Below are positions 1-10,173 of a DNA stretch of 64,000 bases, piece by piece. The position numbers were made by a program, and so were the translations under genes. The notes beneath the pieces are model-generated. The model did no database searches. It was not told the DNA's origin and saw only the letters and a program-made list of their open reading frames with translations. The stretch's first letter is position 1. The number at the start of each line of letters is the position of its first letter. The stretch covers positions 48,101 to 112,100 of the forward strand of contig NZ_JHYC01000001.1 in the NCBI RefSeq assembly GCF_000621525.1. Direction: 5' to 3'. This stretch comes from Legionella fairfieldensis ATCC 49588 (GTDB lineage Bacteria > Pseudomonadota > Gammaproteobacteria > Legionellales > Legionellaceae).

Positions 1-13
1 GTAAAATCTTCAC
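1..13 (-). CDS. possible start of a gene cut by the left window edge
   Basis: On the minus strand a GTG codon at 13-11 is followed by codons for Lys-Ile-Leu before the window ends. An AGGGG motif lies about 9 bases upstream, a good ribosome-binding distance. It would be the next gene downstream of the acyltransferase. Only four codons are visible, so nothing can be said about function. Confidence 0.25.
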
Positions 14-61
14 GTAACTATTCCCCTTAGAGGTAGTAATCCAATTCCGGGTTCAACAGGC

Positions 62-790
62 TTAACACTCGGCAACCAGGTTACGCACAAAACGGGCAGG
101 AACCCCGGCAACCAATGTCCCGGCGGCCACATCCTTTGTGACCACTGAACCTGCCGCAACTATCGCCTTTTTGCCTATATGAACACCAGGCAAGGTAGAC
201 ACACCGACACCAATAGTTACATCATCCTCGATGACAGGTCCTTTTATATGTTCTCCATAACCAGCACGGATAAGATTATCATTGGTCGTAGCCACCATGG
301 TACTTATAAACACATTATTTCCTATCGTAGCATTACCTGTGATATGCGTGTTATCCATTATCTTGGTGGCATTCCCAATCAGGGTGTTGTAATTAATCGT
401 TGTATAGCGACTAATAATACAGCGAGAGCCAATCCTGCATTTTTCTCGGATAGAAGCGCCATCGCCAAGCAGAGTATTATGACCAATCTCCACATCATAG
501 AACACCACCGCATGAGGACCGATGGAACATTCATCGCCAATAACTAATGATTTCTTAAAGAGAGGTGGTCGTGCGAGAGCACCTGCGCCTTTTGGTTCCT
601 TGCCGATAAACGCACCCGGAAATAACTCCACCGCTTTACCGATCGTTACGTTATCCGCAATGACTACATGAGGATGAATAATGGTGTCATCCCCAATAGT
701 AACCTCCCCGATGACGGCATAAGGGCCTATGGATACATTCCGACCAAGAATTGCCTTTTCTGAAACGATTGCCGTTGAATGAATTAACAC
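62..790 (-). CDS. left-handed beta-helix (hexapeptide repeat) acyltransferase
   Basis: From residue 1 on, the 242-residue protein is built of imperfect hexapeptide repeats of the type [LIV]-G-x-x-x-x (for example IGPYAV, IGDDTI, IGNNVF), the hallmark of left-handed beta-helix acyltransferases that act as trimers. The C-terminal part contains the typical VTIGVGVSTLPGV and AGSVVTKDV segments and ends with AGVPAR, as in sugar O- or N-acetyltransferases of surface-polysaccharide pathways. The frame stays open to 931, but I choose the GTG at 790: it has an AGGAG about 5 bases upstream, and the 47 extra residues are cysteine-rich and unlike the family. The acceptor cannot be told from the sequence; acetyl-CoA as donor is inferred from the family. 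Confidence 0.85.
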   Translation of the reverse strand: MLIHSTAIVSEKAILGRNVSIGPYAVIGEVTIGDDTIIHPHVVIADNVTIGKAVELFPGAFIGKEPKGAGALARPPLFKKSLVIGDECSIGPHAVVFYDVEIGHNTLLGDGASIREKCRIGSRCIISRYTTINYNTLIGNATKIMDNTHITGNATIGNNVFISTMVATTNDNLIRAGYGEHIKGPVIEDDVTIGVGVSTLPGVHIGKKAIVAAGSVVTKDVAAGTLVAGVPARFVRNLVAEC

Positions 791-1037
791 TGGAGCTCCT
801 CTTTTTGCCAGGCAATCGTTGCAATCACTCTTACCTTTTCTCGGAAATCTATCATAGAACCGAGATAGCAACAAGAAACAGGCAACTGGAAAATGAGTAA
901 AACAATCACTTACTGCGTAATTAATTTTCAAAACAAATACCCCAATGAGATCATCAGGATATTTTGTTGTAAGAATATTCGCATAATTAACCCAATTGGA
1001 GATATACTGTTGTGATGTTTATGATTTGGAAGACTGC

Positions 1038-1856
1038 ATGTCCTTAAAGGTCATGTATGATGAAATTGCAAAACATTATGTTATCGCGGATCGATTTGGT
1101 TCAATTCGTGAAAGCCATCGTGTAGCAATAGAGCAAATTAAAAAAGAACATCTGGGCTTAAGACCTCACTATAAAGTGCTGGATTTCGGTGTAGGGAATG
1201 GACGATTTCTGGAAAAGCTTAAACCTTATATGCCAAAGGCTGATTTTACTGGTATTGATATTTCTCCCGAAATGTTAACGCATGCCCGTAAAATTTTACC
1301 TTTAACAGCTATCGAAGGAAATGTGACAGAAGCAAGCCGTTATTTACCTCACCACAGCCAGGATTTAATACTGGCGCATTTTATTAACGCCTATATTCCT
1401 CTCCAGACTCTGTTTAATGAGGCTAATTTGCTTACACGTGCCAATGGGCATTTTTCCCTAATTACAACCACCTATGAATCTTTTCCTGTAGCGCAACAAA
1501 ATTTAGCCAATTTTATTGCAGAAGGTTCGCTCATCAGTAGTGTGGTGGGTCATTACTATAAATCAATGGTTAAAAATACTACAGTTGCCTCAGGATTAGA
1601 GGAATTAAAACATGTTTTTGCCCAACACCAGTTTAAAATTATTCATCATCAACGTCTTCGTATTCCAATTACCTTGGAAAATATTGAGGAACTTGCCCTT
1701 TTCGGTATTGAGGGAACCTGGTTTTTAAATAGTGTTTCGATGAGAATGCTGCCTAAAAATTTTTTGTTGCAACGTCTAAAACGACTTTTTGGTCGAATTT
1801 TTACTTTTCCATATCATGATACTCATATAATCGATGTTATTTTAGCAAAAAAATAA
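1038..1856 (+). CDS. class I SAM-dependent methyltransferase
   Basis: A 272-residue protein with a Rossmann-type methyltransferase fold. SAM motif I is visible as VLDFGVGNGRF near residue 47, and motif II as the acidic FTGIDIS that follows. The rest is helical with no extra domain. The frame opens at a TTG at 996, but the ATG at 1038 has GGAAG 6 bases upstream and is preferred. It stands alone between two minus-strand genes, so context gives no substrate. It could methylate a small molecule, lipid or protein; the family alone does not decide. The C-terminal half is basic and tyrosine-rich. Confidence is high for the class and low for any narrower role. Confidence 0.8.
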   Translation: MSLKVMYDEIAKHYVIADRFGSIRESHRVAIEQIKKEHLGLRPHYKVLDFGVGNGRFLEKLKPYMPKADFTGIDISPEMLTHARKILPLTAIEGNVTEASRYLPHHSQDLILAHFINAYIPLQTLFNEANLLTRANGHFSLITTTYESFPVAQQNLANFIAEGSLISSVVGHYYKSMVKNTTVASGLEELKHVFAQHQFKIIHHQRLRIPITLENIEELALFGIEGTWFLNSVSMRMLPKNFLLQRLKRLFGRIFTFPYHDTHIIDVILAKK

Positions 1857-1939
1857 GATAACCAGCCAAGTTACATAGACACTCTGCTTAAATTGATGCA
1901 ATTGGGCTATTGAATAGAGACTTACAAATAAGAACTGAA

Positions 1940-2923
1940 TTAAGCCAAATCCAGATTATTTCGCTTGAAAACCCTGTCGGCACGATAGCTCGAACGCACT
2001 AAAGGGCCTGCTGCCACTTCAAAAAAACCTTTTTCTAAACCAATTTCACGTAATCGGACAAACGTCTCTGGAGTAACATAGCGCATCACAGGCAAATGAT
2101 TTTTCGTAGGTTGCAAGTACTGCCCTAAAGTTAAAATATCTACTTTTTGCGCTCGCAATTCATCCATAGTCTGAATGATTTCGTCATCCGTTTCACCAAG
2201 TCCTAACATTAAACTGGTTTTTGTTAACACCTCAGGACGATATTGCTTGGCAAAAGCAAGTAGGTTTAGCGTTTGCCAGTAACCCGCGCGATTATCACGG
2301 ACTGGATGAGTCAATCTCTCCACCGTTTCAACATTTTGGGCGAATACATCAATACCGCTATCCAAAAGAAGAGCTATATCGCTTTCCACGCCTTGAAAAT
2401 CAGGGGTTAACGCTTCTACCCTGGTTTCAGGACACCGTGATTTAATTGCCCGTACTGTATCCGCATAATGCCTGGCACCTCCGTCTTTTAAATCATCACG
2501 GTTCACAGAAGTGAGTACGACATAATCGAGCTTCATTAAGGCAACTGTATTTGCTGTATTTTCAGGTTCCTGGGCATCAAGCCAGCCATGAGGATTTCCT
2601 GTATCTACGGCACAAAAACGACAAGCTCTTGTACACACTGCCCCCATCAACATAATGGTGGCAGTTCCATGGGACCAGCATTCTGCAATGTTTGGGCATT
2701 TCGCTTCTTCACACACTGTAGCCAATCTGTGTTTAACAACCTGTTCTTTTACCTGGTGATAGGCGGGTGTTGTATGATTAACGATACGCAGCCATTTCGG
2801 TTTGGGTAAACGTTCAGACGATTCGCAAGACTTAATGCCGTCTTTAATAGCCGTTACCCCCTGCGAGGTTTTATATTTTTGACCACTTTCAACAACAACA
2901 GGAATATCAATTAATTTACTCAT
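1940..2923 (-). CDS. lipA: lipoyl synthase
   Basis: Radical-SAM enzyme that inserts two sulfurs into the octanoyl chain carried on lipoyl domains of pyruvate and 2-oxoglutarate dehydrogenases. The two iron-sulfur cluster motifs are intact: C71, C76 and C82 hold the auxiliary cluster ([12 protein letters not shown]), and C97, C101 and C104 form the radical-SAM CxxxCxxC site. The C-terminal RSSY motif, whose serine ligates the auxiliary cluster, is present near residue 311. The length of 327 residues is normal. The usual partner lipB is not next to it; the upstream neighbour is an unrelated 646-residue protein. The start ATG at 2923 is the only reasonable one. Confidence 0.97.
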   Translation of the reverse strand: MSKLIDIPVVVESGQKYKTSQGVTAIKDGIKSCESSERLPKPKWLRIVNHTTPAYHQVKEQVVKHRLATVCEEAKCPNIAECWSHGTATIMLMGAVCTRACRFCAVDTGNPHGWLDAQEPENTANTVALMKLDYVVLTSVNRDDLKDGGARHYADTVRAIKSRCPETRVEALTPDFQGVESDIALLLDSGIDVFAQNVETVERLTHPVRDNRAGYWQTLNLLAFAKQYRPEVLTKTSLMLGLGETDDEIIQTMDELRAQKVDILTLGQYLQPTKNHLPVMRYVTPETFVRLREIGLEKGFFEVAAGPLVRSSYRADRVFKRNNLDLA

Positions 2924-3028
2924 GATACTATTTATAATAAAAGATATGCTGATAATCCCAAATCAACTCTTGCAAATCAAGTTAATCCTGTTTAGAACAC
3001 AAAAATAAAGTCCAATGGCTTTATTAAT

Positions 3029-4969
3029 TTATATTTTTACTGTCAAACTCATTGAGTCTCCAACCACTAAACTTTCTCCCTTGTTTTTCTCTGAAAATAA
3101 CAAATATCTATTACTGGCAGGAAAAGTACTCTGACACTTGGCTATATCAGCTAATAGTTGAGAGAATTCCTTCGCTTCTTTCGCATGTATTATTTTTAAC
3201 CGCCCGTTCTCCATCTCCATCATTGTTTTTTTGCATAGTCCTTTAAAAATCTTATAATTTAATAAGCTCTTGTTATGAAGATAGACTAAAGTATGTGTTT
3301 CCAGGCTCACCCAATAACGCTCTTCAATCCGAACGTCAATCTCCCTTTGCGGATTACTCTTTTCAGATTCTGTTATTTCTTTTACTTTCATGCTAACGCT
3401 TTTTAAATTAGTTCCTATACGCCTAAAAAATTCTTGTTCAGCAGGATTTAACTCATTAAACCAGATATATGGAGAAAAATTAGTCTGTTTACCTTCAGAA
3501 GCAAGTAGAATCAATTTAAATTGGTTGTTATATTTTTTCCCTATCTTGCCTATATTTTCCGTAAAAGGGTTCTCAAGAAATTGATGGATTGCATCTCTAA
3601 ACTCTGCATAAGAAAGTTTTCCTTGCTTATACAACATGAGTCCATTATCAATATACAGCGCATATTGTTCTAATTTATTAACCAGCAGGGTATTTTCTTT
3701 ATTCGAATTCTTTAAATTAGCAATCTCTTCACTGAGAAAAAATAACTGCTGACTGAAGTTTTTTACCCAATAGGTAGCCGTGTTATTAATTTGCATCAGA
3801 TAGGGTAATTCCATACCAAGAACTGCGAACTTTAATTTTTCTATGATTTCTTTGTCAATGTTACACTCTCCAGCGTCAAGAGCCTTTATACATTGAAGTT
3901 TAAATAACTGATTATTGATTATATTTGGCGCTCTAAAATATGCCTTTGCACTATCAATTAAGACAGATAGAAGCTTCATTTTGGCTTCATTAATTTTATC
4001 TTCTTCCCGGAGAATACTTTCTTCAAGTGAATTCAGTCCCCAATAAAAGTTTTTTTCATAAAAATTTATATCAGTATCTGATTGTAAATAATTAGTACCC
4101 AACCAACTCAGAACAAATTGAATATCTAATAGCAAAAAATTTAAGGAAGAAAAGTTAACTCTACTGGATTTTATTTTATTAATAATGGATTTAATAGCAG
4201 ATAAAGAACTATTCTTAAATACATTATAGGTCAGACGATCTGACTGATAGGTATAATTATAAAAAGAAAACGTAATTATATATAACTCAGAAGTAAATAA
4301 TTCAGCATTAGTTTTATGCAGACTCTCTCGTAAAGAGACGAGTAATTCGTTAAAACAAGACTCCGCTCGTGAAAAATAATTAAAAATTTTAGCAATATCA
4401 TCCACAAATTTATCAAATTCCACGCTTTGCCCAAGCAATGGAGCAGCCTGGGAAACAAAGTAGCGAATGTCCCTTCTTAATAATTCTGACTGAGCTTCAG
4501 GTTGGGATGAAAAAATTCCTTTGAGTGTCTCAAGATTAGCAGTCAATTTAAAACCTTTCTCCCCTGATAACCCTGAAACTTTTTTTAACAGATAATCGAA
4601 AACCATGCGCTCAAGGTTTCTAATGCCCCTCAACAGTTTTCTTCCTTCAGAATATTTTAATTCTAAACGGTCCGTAAATAAACCAATGAACGACCAGTTT
4701 TGGATTTCCCAATCAACACTCATTTTCCCATAGATAATAGTAATCCCTAACAGATAGTTTGCAAAATCTTGTAAGTTAATTGACTCCTCATTTGAAAATT
4801 CAAAATACAATTTTTCAATAATACTTAACATCATTTCAAAAAAGAAATCACTATAATAAGTATTAAATTCATTCAACCATTTATAATATTTTTCAAAAAA
4901 TTTTTCCTTTTCTGAATCTTTTTCTTTAATTTTAGGTTGTAATGAATTAATTAGATGTTGATACCACAT
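3029..4969 (-). CDS. unknown AT-rich 646-residue protein, effector candidate
   Basis: I do not recognise this protein. It is rich in Lys, Asn, Ile, Phe, Leu and Glu, with long predicted helices throughout and no signal peptide or clear membrane segment. No catalytic motif stands out. The DNA is clearly more AT-rich than lipA next to it. The start ATG lies in a weak context (GAG 6 bases upstream). The gene begins 36 bases after the stop of the thioredoxin/membrane gene on the same strand, so the two could be transcribed together. Large, soluble, helical, AT-rich orphans between housekeeping genes are typical of Dot/Icm substrates in Legionella. The C-terminus (SLVVGDSMSLTVKI) has no obvious glutamate-rich translocation signal, so the effector reading is only a suggestion. 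Confidence 0.75.
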   Translation of the reverse strand: MWYQHLINSLQPKIKEKDSEKEKFFEKYYKWLNEFNTYYSDFFFEMMLSIIEKLYFEFSNEESINLQDFANYLLGITIIYGKMSVDWEIQNWSFIGLFTDRLELKYSEGRKLLRGIRNLERMVFDYLLKKVSGLSGEKGFKLTANLETLKGIFSSQPEAQSELLRRDIRYFVSQAAPLLGQSVEFDKFVDDIAKIFNYFSRAESCFNELLVSLRESLHKTNAELFTSELYIITFSFYNYTYQSDRLTYNVFKNSSLSAIKSIINKIKSSRVNFSSLNFLLLDIQFVLSWLGTNYLQSDTDINFYEKNFYWGLNSLEESILREEDKINEAKMKLLSVLIDSAKAYFRAPNIINNQLFKLQCIKALDAGECNIDKEIIEKLKFAVLGMELPYLMQINNTATYWVKNFSQQLFFLSEEIANLKNSNKENTLLVNKLEQYALYIDNGLMLYKQGKLSYAEFRDAIHQFLENPFTENIGKIGKKYNNQFKLILLASEGKQTNFSPYIWFNELNPAEQEFFRRIGTNLKSVSMKVKEITESEKSNPQREIDVRIEERYWVSLETHTLVYLHNKSLLNYKIFKGLCKKTMMEMENGRLKIIHAKEAKEFSQLLADIAKCQSTFPASNRYLLFSEKNKGESLVVGDSMSLTVKI

Positions 4970-5005
4970 GTTGACTCGCTTTTTTTATTATTATTTCAAT
5001 TAATT

Positions 5006-6205
5006 TTAACGTTTGACCAACCAATATTTTTGTCTTGTTATCAACCATCCTGTCAATAAAGACAAAATAAGAGTAACCAGTGAAAGGATTAAACTGGAAA
5101 ATCCTTGAGGATAAAAAACAAAAAAGACACCAATAATAAGTAGAATACACCATGCGGTACAAGTTAACAGGGTTTGCAATTTTTCCCAACGCTTACTCTT
5201 ACGTAGAAAAATAATGAATAACATCAATAAAATTGAAGGCAATGAGTAAATCAATTGGTAACTGATTTCATAAATCCCTCTCTTTACAAAAGAAAACTGA
5301 TTAATATCTAGCCATTGCCTAAAAACGACAACGAAATTAGGGACACACACCTGTTGATAGGCTTGAAGCAATAATCCCGTCAACACAACCACCACAGGGA
5401 TGGCCAGGGTTTGATGTTCTTCTTGCAACCCCTGAAAGGAGAACTTAACAATATAAGCGAACAATCCCATACCAACTAACACCGTAAGTAGACGCAACCC
5501 CGGCTTTATTTGATAAAAAAGCACTTCATGACCTTGTTGAAGATGATGAGCAATAGCCACCCCTATTAGAAATAAAATACCAAGGCCCACCTGTATTGTT
5601 AGTTTTTTATACAGCCACACAAAAGCAAATAAAGCAAAAAGACAAAATAACGCACAAGGATTCAATGCATCAATCAGCGCTATAGCAGGGATAAACGAAA
5701 CTGCGGAAAGCTTGTTTGTCATATCTGAGCCAAGCCAGCTGGCATTGGCAGCTTGTTTTAATGCACCGATGGTATCAGCATTTAATTTTCCTGTTTTATT
5801 AATTTGTTGATAACAGTAATTTAAATTGTCAGCCAAAACTTTACCTGTTGTGGTTGCCTCATCAAAACCAATCCAGTGAGAATTACAGAAAAATAAAGCA
5901 GGTACCGAATAATTACTGCTCCCCTCTTTTTGTAAAGCCTGGTGAAATTTCTCAAGAGCCTCTTTATCCTCATTAATAATATAATGATGAATCTCAAGCC
6001 ATGTCTCTTTAAGGGCTAATTCTTGCAAAAAAGCATCTGCCTTTTGACAATGAGGGCAAGTGGACGATATAAACAGATCAACACGTAACTTAATCTGACC
6101 ACCCTCTCCCCGAGTAAACCAGCCTGCTGGCTCTAAAGAGGCCCAGGAAACACTTACAAAAACAAACAGAAAAAGACCTGAAATGCTTTTTAACGCGTTA
6201 CGCAT
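5006..6205 (-). CDS. exported thioredoxin-like domain fused to a DsbD/CcdA-like membrane domain
   Basis: The 399-residue protein starts with a signal peptide ending near SWA (residues 1-22). A thioredoxin-fold region follows, with a CPHC redox motif in the segment STCPHCQKAD. After about residue 160 the protein is a polytopic membrane domain. It contains the segment DALNPCALFC, like the DALNPC motif of CcdA/DsbD relatives, and a second conserved-looking cysteine in QVCVPNF. This suggests electron transfer from a cytoplasmic donor across the inner membrane to the periplasmic CPHC domain. I choose the ATG at 6205 because AAGGA lies 8 bases upstream and the signal peptide then starts at residue 1; the open frame reaches 6322. 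Partner proteins are not evident nearby. Confidence 0.75.
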   Translation of the reverse strand: MRNALKSISGLFLFVFVSVSWASLEPAGWFTRGEGGQIKLRVDLFISSTCPHCQKADAFLQELALKETWLEIHHYIINEDKEALEKFHQALQKEGSSNYSVPALFFCNSHWIGFDEATTTGKVLADNLNYCYQQINKTGKLNADTIGALKQAANASWLGSDMTNKLSAVSFIPAIALIDALNPCALFCLFALFAFVWLYKKLTIQVGLGILFLIGVAIAHHLQQGHEVLFYQIKPGLRLLTVLVGMGLFAYIVKFSFQGLQEEHQTLAIPVVVVLTGLLLQAYQQVCVPNFVVVFRQWLDINQFSFVKRGIYEISYQLIYSLPSILLMLFIIFLRKSKRWEKLQTLLTCTAWCILLIIGVFFVFYPQGFSSLILSLVTLILSLLTGWLITRQKYWLVKR

Positions 6206-6453
6206 ACTCGTATCCTTCTTCGATTTGACAGTCATTTGAAATGATATTATTAAAGCTTTCGGTGCTGAATCTACTATAAAACATAATATTAACCAATAAA
6301 TTAAATTAATTATTTCAAACAATTACATCCTTTGTGATGGACAAAAAGAAGTTGATTTTCGAGCACATGGACGCAACATACACATAGGTGAGCCTCGGCG
6401 CATAGACAAATAGCCTCTTGGCCAAAACCCAAATAGTAAAATGGCAACAGACT

Positions 6454-6891
6454 CTAATAGGAAACCTGAATATAATTCTCAAGTTGTTCAATGACTCGAG
6501 CTTTGTCCTCAAGCAAATGAAAAAGAACATCCCCAATTGAAAGAATCGCAACTATTTCATCATGCTCAGCTACTAAAACATGACGTCGCCTGGTGCGGGT
6601 AATGACTTCCATGGCTTTTTCAACTGGATCAAAGAGACTTAAAATACTCACTTCGGAATAAGCGATATCAGCAGCGGTCGTCCTATAAGCATCCAATCCT
6701 TGATTAACACAATTTCTAACTATATCTCGCTCAGTTACCATGCCCAGCAGATCCTTTCCATCTTGAACAACAAGTGCACCAATGTCTTTTTTGCTCATCA
6801 TTTCAACACATTGAGCTACGCTGGCCTGAGAGTGTATATAAATAACAGGAGGTCTTGGTTGAGGCAGGGCCGAATAAATCAGATGGGTCAT
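6454..6891 (-). CDS. tandem CBS-domain protein
   Basis: A 145-residue protein made of two CBS motifs and little else. The first ends with the typical GMVTERDIVR segment near residues 50-60, the second with ILSIGDVLFHLLE near 115-128. Such stand-alone pairs bind adenine nucleotides and act as small energy-sensing or regulatory modules. What it regulates cannot be told, since the neighbours on both sides are unrelated. Length is typical for a single Bateman module. The start ATG is the first in frame and has an AGGGAGAATTTT stretch just upstream. A longer-looking frame at 6315-6551 on the same strand lies out of frame and is a shadow. Confidence 0.85.
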   Translation of the reverse strand: MTHLIYSALPQPRPPVIYIHSQASVAQCVEMMSKKDIGALVVQDGKDLLGMVTERDIVRNCVNQGLDAYRTTAADIAYSEVSILSLFDPVEKAMEVITRTRRRHVLVAEHDEIVAILSIGDVLFHLLEDKARVIEQLENYIQVSY

Positions 6892-7062
6892 AAAATTCTC
6901 CCTCGGATTTTTTCATAACTAAAGCTGATCCAACGCAGAGAATTCACCTTTCTTCAAATAGTGCCGCACAACTTTAATTACGAAGAGCAATTGTAAAGCA
7001 ATACTCTGCCTATTAAATATAGCACAAATAAAGAACTATCAGGGGGGAGTTTAATAGAAAAA

Positions 7063-7088
7063 GCTTAATGGCGAATACGCCATTAAGC
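7063..7088 (-). terminator. intrinsic terminator of the glycine-zipper lipoprotein gene
   Basis: A perfect 11-base inverted repeat (GCTTAATGGCG / CGCCATTAAGC) with a 4-base loop sits 9 bases after the lipoprotein stop codon. Read on the minus strand the stem is followed directly by TTTTT. Confidence 0.85.
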
Positions 7089-7097
7089 ACTCAATCG

Positions 7098-7547
7098 TTA
7101 ACTAACTACACGCCAGGAGCCATCTGCCTGTCGACAGGCTTTACCATAAATTTGTTGCGGTTTACCACCAATGATTGCTTTCGTAATATATTCTCGGCAG
7201 GGCTGCTGATTGATATAATAAGTTCTCATGGGCTGTACCGTGTAGCGATAACCAGTATCAGGATTTTGCCAGGCTACAGCTCGGCCTGTGGGGGCTGTTT
7301 CCAATGCTTTTTGCATTTCCAGTCTATCCAGCCTGTCCATGGTACGACCAATATTACCGCCAAGATAAGCACCAAGCAGAGCGCCCCCTGCAGCGGCTGC
7401 TACCTTACCTGAACCACCACCAAACTGGCTACCAACAAGTCCGCCAACAACTCCACCCGTTAAAGCGCCAACGCCTTCATTATTTATCTCAGCGCAACTC
7501 GTAAGTAAAACAGCAGAGAACGACGAGATCAATATTATCTTTTTCAT
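7098..7547 (-). CDS. outer-membrane lipoprotein with glycine-zipper 2TM domain
   Basis: A 149-residue protein with a lipoprotein signal peptide; the lipobox LLTSC puts the lipidated cysteine at residue 18. Residues about 25-70 are a glycine-zipper region with repeated GGxxG and GxxxG patterns (GALTGGVVGGLVG, GGALLGAYLGG), as in rickettsial 17-kDa-antigen and SlyB-like proteins. The C-terminal part carries two cysteines (C118 and C137 by rough count) and resembles the soluble tail of the 17-kDa surface-antigen family. The likely role is envelope integrity in the outer membrane, inferred from the family. It is transcribed alone, with its own terminator downstream. Confidence 0.85.
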   Translation of the reverse strand: MKKIILISSFSAVLLTSCAEINNEGVGALTGGVVGGLVGSQFGGGSGKVAAAAGGALLGAYLGGNIGRTMDRLDRLEMQKALETAPTGRAVAWQNPDTGYRYTVQPMRTYYINQQPCREYITKAIIGGKPQQIYGKACRQADGSWRVVS

Positions 7548-7630
7548 TTAAACTCACCTGTGTAATGGTTCACAAAAACGGTTTCTATTCTAGCATCACG
7601 TTTATATATTATCCATAACTTCTCTTAATA

Positions 7631-8710
7631 CTATGATTCCTGAAGTACCCGTGGAGAAAACTGACACAATAATTCATAAGCAATTGTCCCGGCGGCATGA
7701 GCAATCGTTTCTACAGGAATATATTGCCCCCATAATTCAACCGCATCACCAATCGTTACCTCAGGACAATCCGTTAAATCAACGGTTAACATATCCATAG
7801 AAACCCTTCCTACGATAGGCAGGCGATAACCTTTTACCCACACAGGGGTATCGGGTTTAATATGACGTGGGTAACCATCACCATAACCGGCAGCCACCAC
7901 GCCAATAATGGAAGGTCTGGTTGTTCGCCAAACGCCTCCATAACCAATAGGAGTATCTGCTGGATAATGGTGGATGGCACTTATTGCGGAAACAAAACGC
8001 ATAACAGGCAGCAATCCTAATGTTTGGCCAACCTGATTACTAAAAGGAGATACGCCATACAGCATAATACCAGGACGTACAACATCAAAATGAGCTTCAG
8101 GCAGATCAAGCAGAGCGGCTGAATTGGCCATACTTCTTACGAGCTTCGCTGGAGGCAACTTTAATGCCTGAAATACACTTAGCTGTGTCTGGTTGACAGG
8201 GTTCTCAATTTCATCGGCACAAGCAAAGTGAGATAATAAACCAATCTCTGCATCGACCCAAGGACAAGCTGCCAAAGCAGCAACAACATCATGGACTTCT
8301 TCGGGCATAAAACCTAAACGATGCATGCCACTGTCTACTTTTACCCAAACTTTTATTTTATCGGGCAAAGGCTTTGCCAATAACCATTGCAACTGGCAGG
8401 ATTGATGAATAACGAATTGAAATTTGTAGTTAACAATAGTCTGTAACTCGTCTGCACTAAACATGCCCTGAAATAAAACACACTCACTCTGTACACCAAG
8501 CTTGCGAATAGCTACCGCCTCTTCCAGACAGGCAACCCCGAATGCATCAACTTTTCCTGCAAGAACAGGGACTACATTGGATAAACCACAACCGTAAGCA
8601 TTCGCCTTAACCATTGCAATTATTTTGCACCCCGGGGCATGCTGCTTCACCTGATTTAAATTGTGTAGTAATGCTTTCGTATCAATTTGTACATGAGCAG
8701 GTCTTGTCAC
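7631..8710 (-). CDS. alr: alanine racemase
   Basis: PLP enzyme that converts L- to D-alanine for peptidoglycan. The PLP lysine K35 is in the motif [10 protein letters not shown], and the catalytic tyrosine lies in IGYGGVW in the C-terminal beta domain. The length of 359 residues is usual. The start is a GTG that shares its first G with the TAG stop of dnaB, a one-base overlap that indicates translational coupling and a dnaB-alr operon, an arrangement common in gammaproteobacteria. Confidence 0.96.
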   Translation of the reverse strand: MTRPAHVQIDTKALLHNLNQVKQHAPGCKIIAMVKANAYGCGLSNVVPVLAGKVDAFGVACLEEAVAIRKLGVQSECVLFQGMFSADELQTIVNYKFQFVIHQSCQLQWLLAKPLPDKIKVWVKVDSGMHRLGFMPEEVHDVVAALAACPWVDAEIGLLSHFACADEIENPVNQTQLSVFQALKLPPAKLVRSMANSAALLDLPEAHFDVVRPGIMLYGVSPFSNQVGQTLGLLPVMRFVSAISAIHHYPADTPIGYGGVWRTTRPSIIGVVAAGYGDGYPRHIKPDTPVWVKGYRLPIVGRVSMDMLTVDLTDCPEVTIGDAVELWGQYIPVETIAHAAGTIAYELLCQFSPRVLQES

Positions 8711-10092
8711 TAATCTACTCCCTGGTAACCGTCAAAAGCCAAATCCTCAAAGCGGGTATATTTACCAAGGAAAGCAACCCTGACTTTCCCAATAGGACCA
8801 TTACGTTGCTTGGCAACAATGATTTCTGCCACACCTTTATCCGGGCTGTCTTCATTGTATACTTCATCCCGATAAATAAAACAGATTAAATCCGCGTCCT
8901 GCTCAATTGCTCCTGATTCACGTAAATCAGACATTACCGGGCGTTTATCATGACGTTGTTCCAAACTTCGATTAAGCTGGGATAAAGCAATCACAGGCAC
9001 TTCAAGCTCTTTGGCCAGTGATTTTAAGCTACGTGAAATTTCTGAAATTTCCGCAGTGCGATTATCCGCTTTAAAACCGGGTACTTTCATAAGTTGAAGA
9101 TAATCGACAACAACGAGACCCAACTGGCCGTGTTCTTTCGCCAGCCTGCGTGCTCTTGCCCGCATTTCTGCAGGGCTTAGCGCTGGCGTATCATCAATAA
9201 ATAAAGGTGCTTCGGAAAGCATATGAACGGCTGAAGTAACTCGAGGCCAGTCGTCATCATTAAGTTTTCCCGTACGGATACGGTGTTGATCGATACGCCC
9301 CAAAGATGACATCATTCGCATTGCCAATGAATCAGAAGGCATTTCCATCGAGAAAACCAATACCGGCTTACCTGCTTTAATAGCCGCATGCTCAGCCATA
9401 TTCATAACAAGCGTGGTTTTACCCATCGAAGGGCGCCCGGCAACAATCACCAGATCAGAAGGTTGCAGACCAGATGTCATTTCGTCCAAATCTGATAAAC
9501 CGGTAGCCAGTCCCGTAATAGCATCACCATTGTGATAGAGTGCATCAATTCGTTCTACTGCTTTCACCAGAATGGATTTGATACTCTCAGGCCCACCGTC
9601 TCCACCGGTTTGTTCAGCAATAGCAAAGACTTTGGTTTCAGCAAAATCAAGAAGCTCGGGTACCTCCCTGCCGCCAGGATTATAAGCTGAATCCGCAATA
9701 TCGCCAGCCACGGCAATAAGCTGACGCTGTACCGATTTTTCTCGAACGATATCAGCATAAGCTGACACATTGGCGACACTGGGCGTATTGTTGGCTAATT
9801 CAAATAAATAAGTTTCACCACCGGCATCGTCCAGATCATTAGTCGATTTTAATGTATCAAGAAGTGTAACTACATCAAAAGGCTGCTCTTTTTTGGCCAA
9901 TTCAATAATGGCTCGATAAAGAATGCGATGTTCCGTACGATAAAAATCAGCTTCGCACAATTTGGAACTTATCTTATCCCATACCTGATTATCTAACATC
10001 AAGCCGCCAATAATTGCCTGTTCAGCTTCTGCAGAATGCGGAGGACGTTTTAATGGATCAACTGTATTTTTGCGTGTTTTTACTTCTACCAT
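8710..10092 (-). CDS. dnaB: replicative DNA helicase
   Basis: Hexameric 5'-3' helicase that unwinds DNA at the replication fork. Residues about 18-120 are the N-terminal helical domain and about 190-455 the RecA-like motor. Walker A is GRPSMGKTT at residues 219-227, Walker B is in [10 protein letters not shown], and the DnaB signature [10 protein letters not shown] is present. The length of 460 residues is normal and no intein interrupts the motor domain. It overlaps alr by one base downstream, and the terminator at 10130-10155 separates it from the gene upstream. Confidence 0.97.
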   Translation of the reverse strand: MVEVKTRKNTVDPLKRPPHSAEAEQAIIGGLMLDNQVWDKISSKLCEADFYRTEHRILYRAIIELAKKEQPFDVVTLLDTLKSTNDLDDAGGETYLFELANNTPSVANVSAYADIVREKSVQRQLIAVAGDIADSAYNPGGREVPELLDFAETKVFAIAEQTGGDGGPESIKSILVKAVERIDALYHNGDAITGLATGLSDLDEMTSGLQPSDLVIVAGRPSMGKTTLVMNMAEHAAIKAGKPVLVFSMEMPSDSLAMRMMSSLGRIDQHRIRTGKLNDDDWPRVTSAVHMLSEAPLFIDDTPALSPAEMRARARRLAKEHGQLGLVVVDYLQLMKVPGFKADNRTAEISEISRSLKSLAKELEVPVIALSQLNRSLEQRHDKRPVMSDLRESGAIEQDADLICFIYRDEVYNEDSPDKGVAEIIVAKQRNGPIGKVRVAFLGKYTRFEDLAFDGYQGVD

Positions 10093-10129
10093 GATTTACC
10101 AACAGGATTAGTATCTTTTCTGAACAAAA

Positions 10130-10155
10130 AAAGACACACACAGGAGTGTGTCTTT
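10130..10155 (-). terminator. intrinsic terminator between the DUF2147 gene and dnaB
   Basis: A 10-base perfect stem (AAAGACACAC / GTGTGTCTTT) with a 6-base loop. On the minus strand it runs into a stretch of seven T residues. It lies 18 bases after the DUF2147 stop codon and upstream of dnaB. Confidence 0.85.
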
Positions 10156-10173
10156 CTTAATTTTCTTAATTTT

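Noticed and set aside
179..547. 122-codon plus-strand frame
   Set aside because: It is antisense to the hexapeptide acyltransferase, whose repeats are unmistakable, and reads as low-quality protein.
6315..6551. 78-codon minus-strand frame upstream of the thioredoxin/membrane gene
   Set aside because: It overlaps the CBS gene in another frame, is Cys/Phe/Arg-rich without a family, and has no good start.
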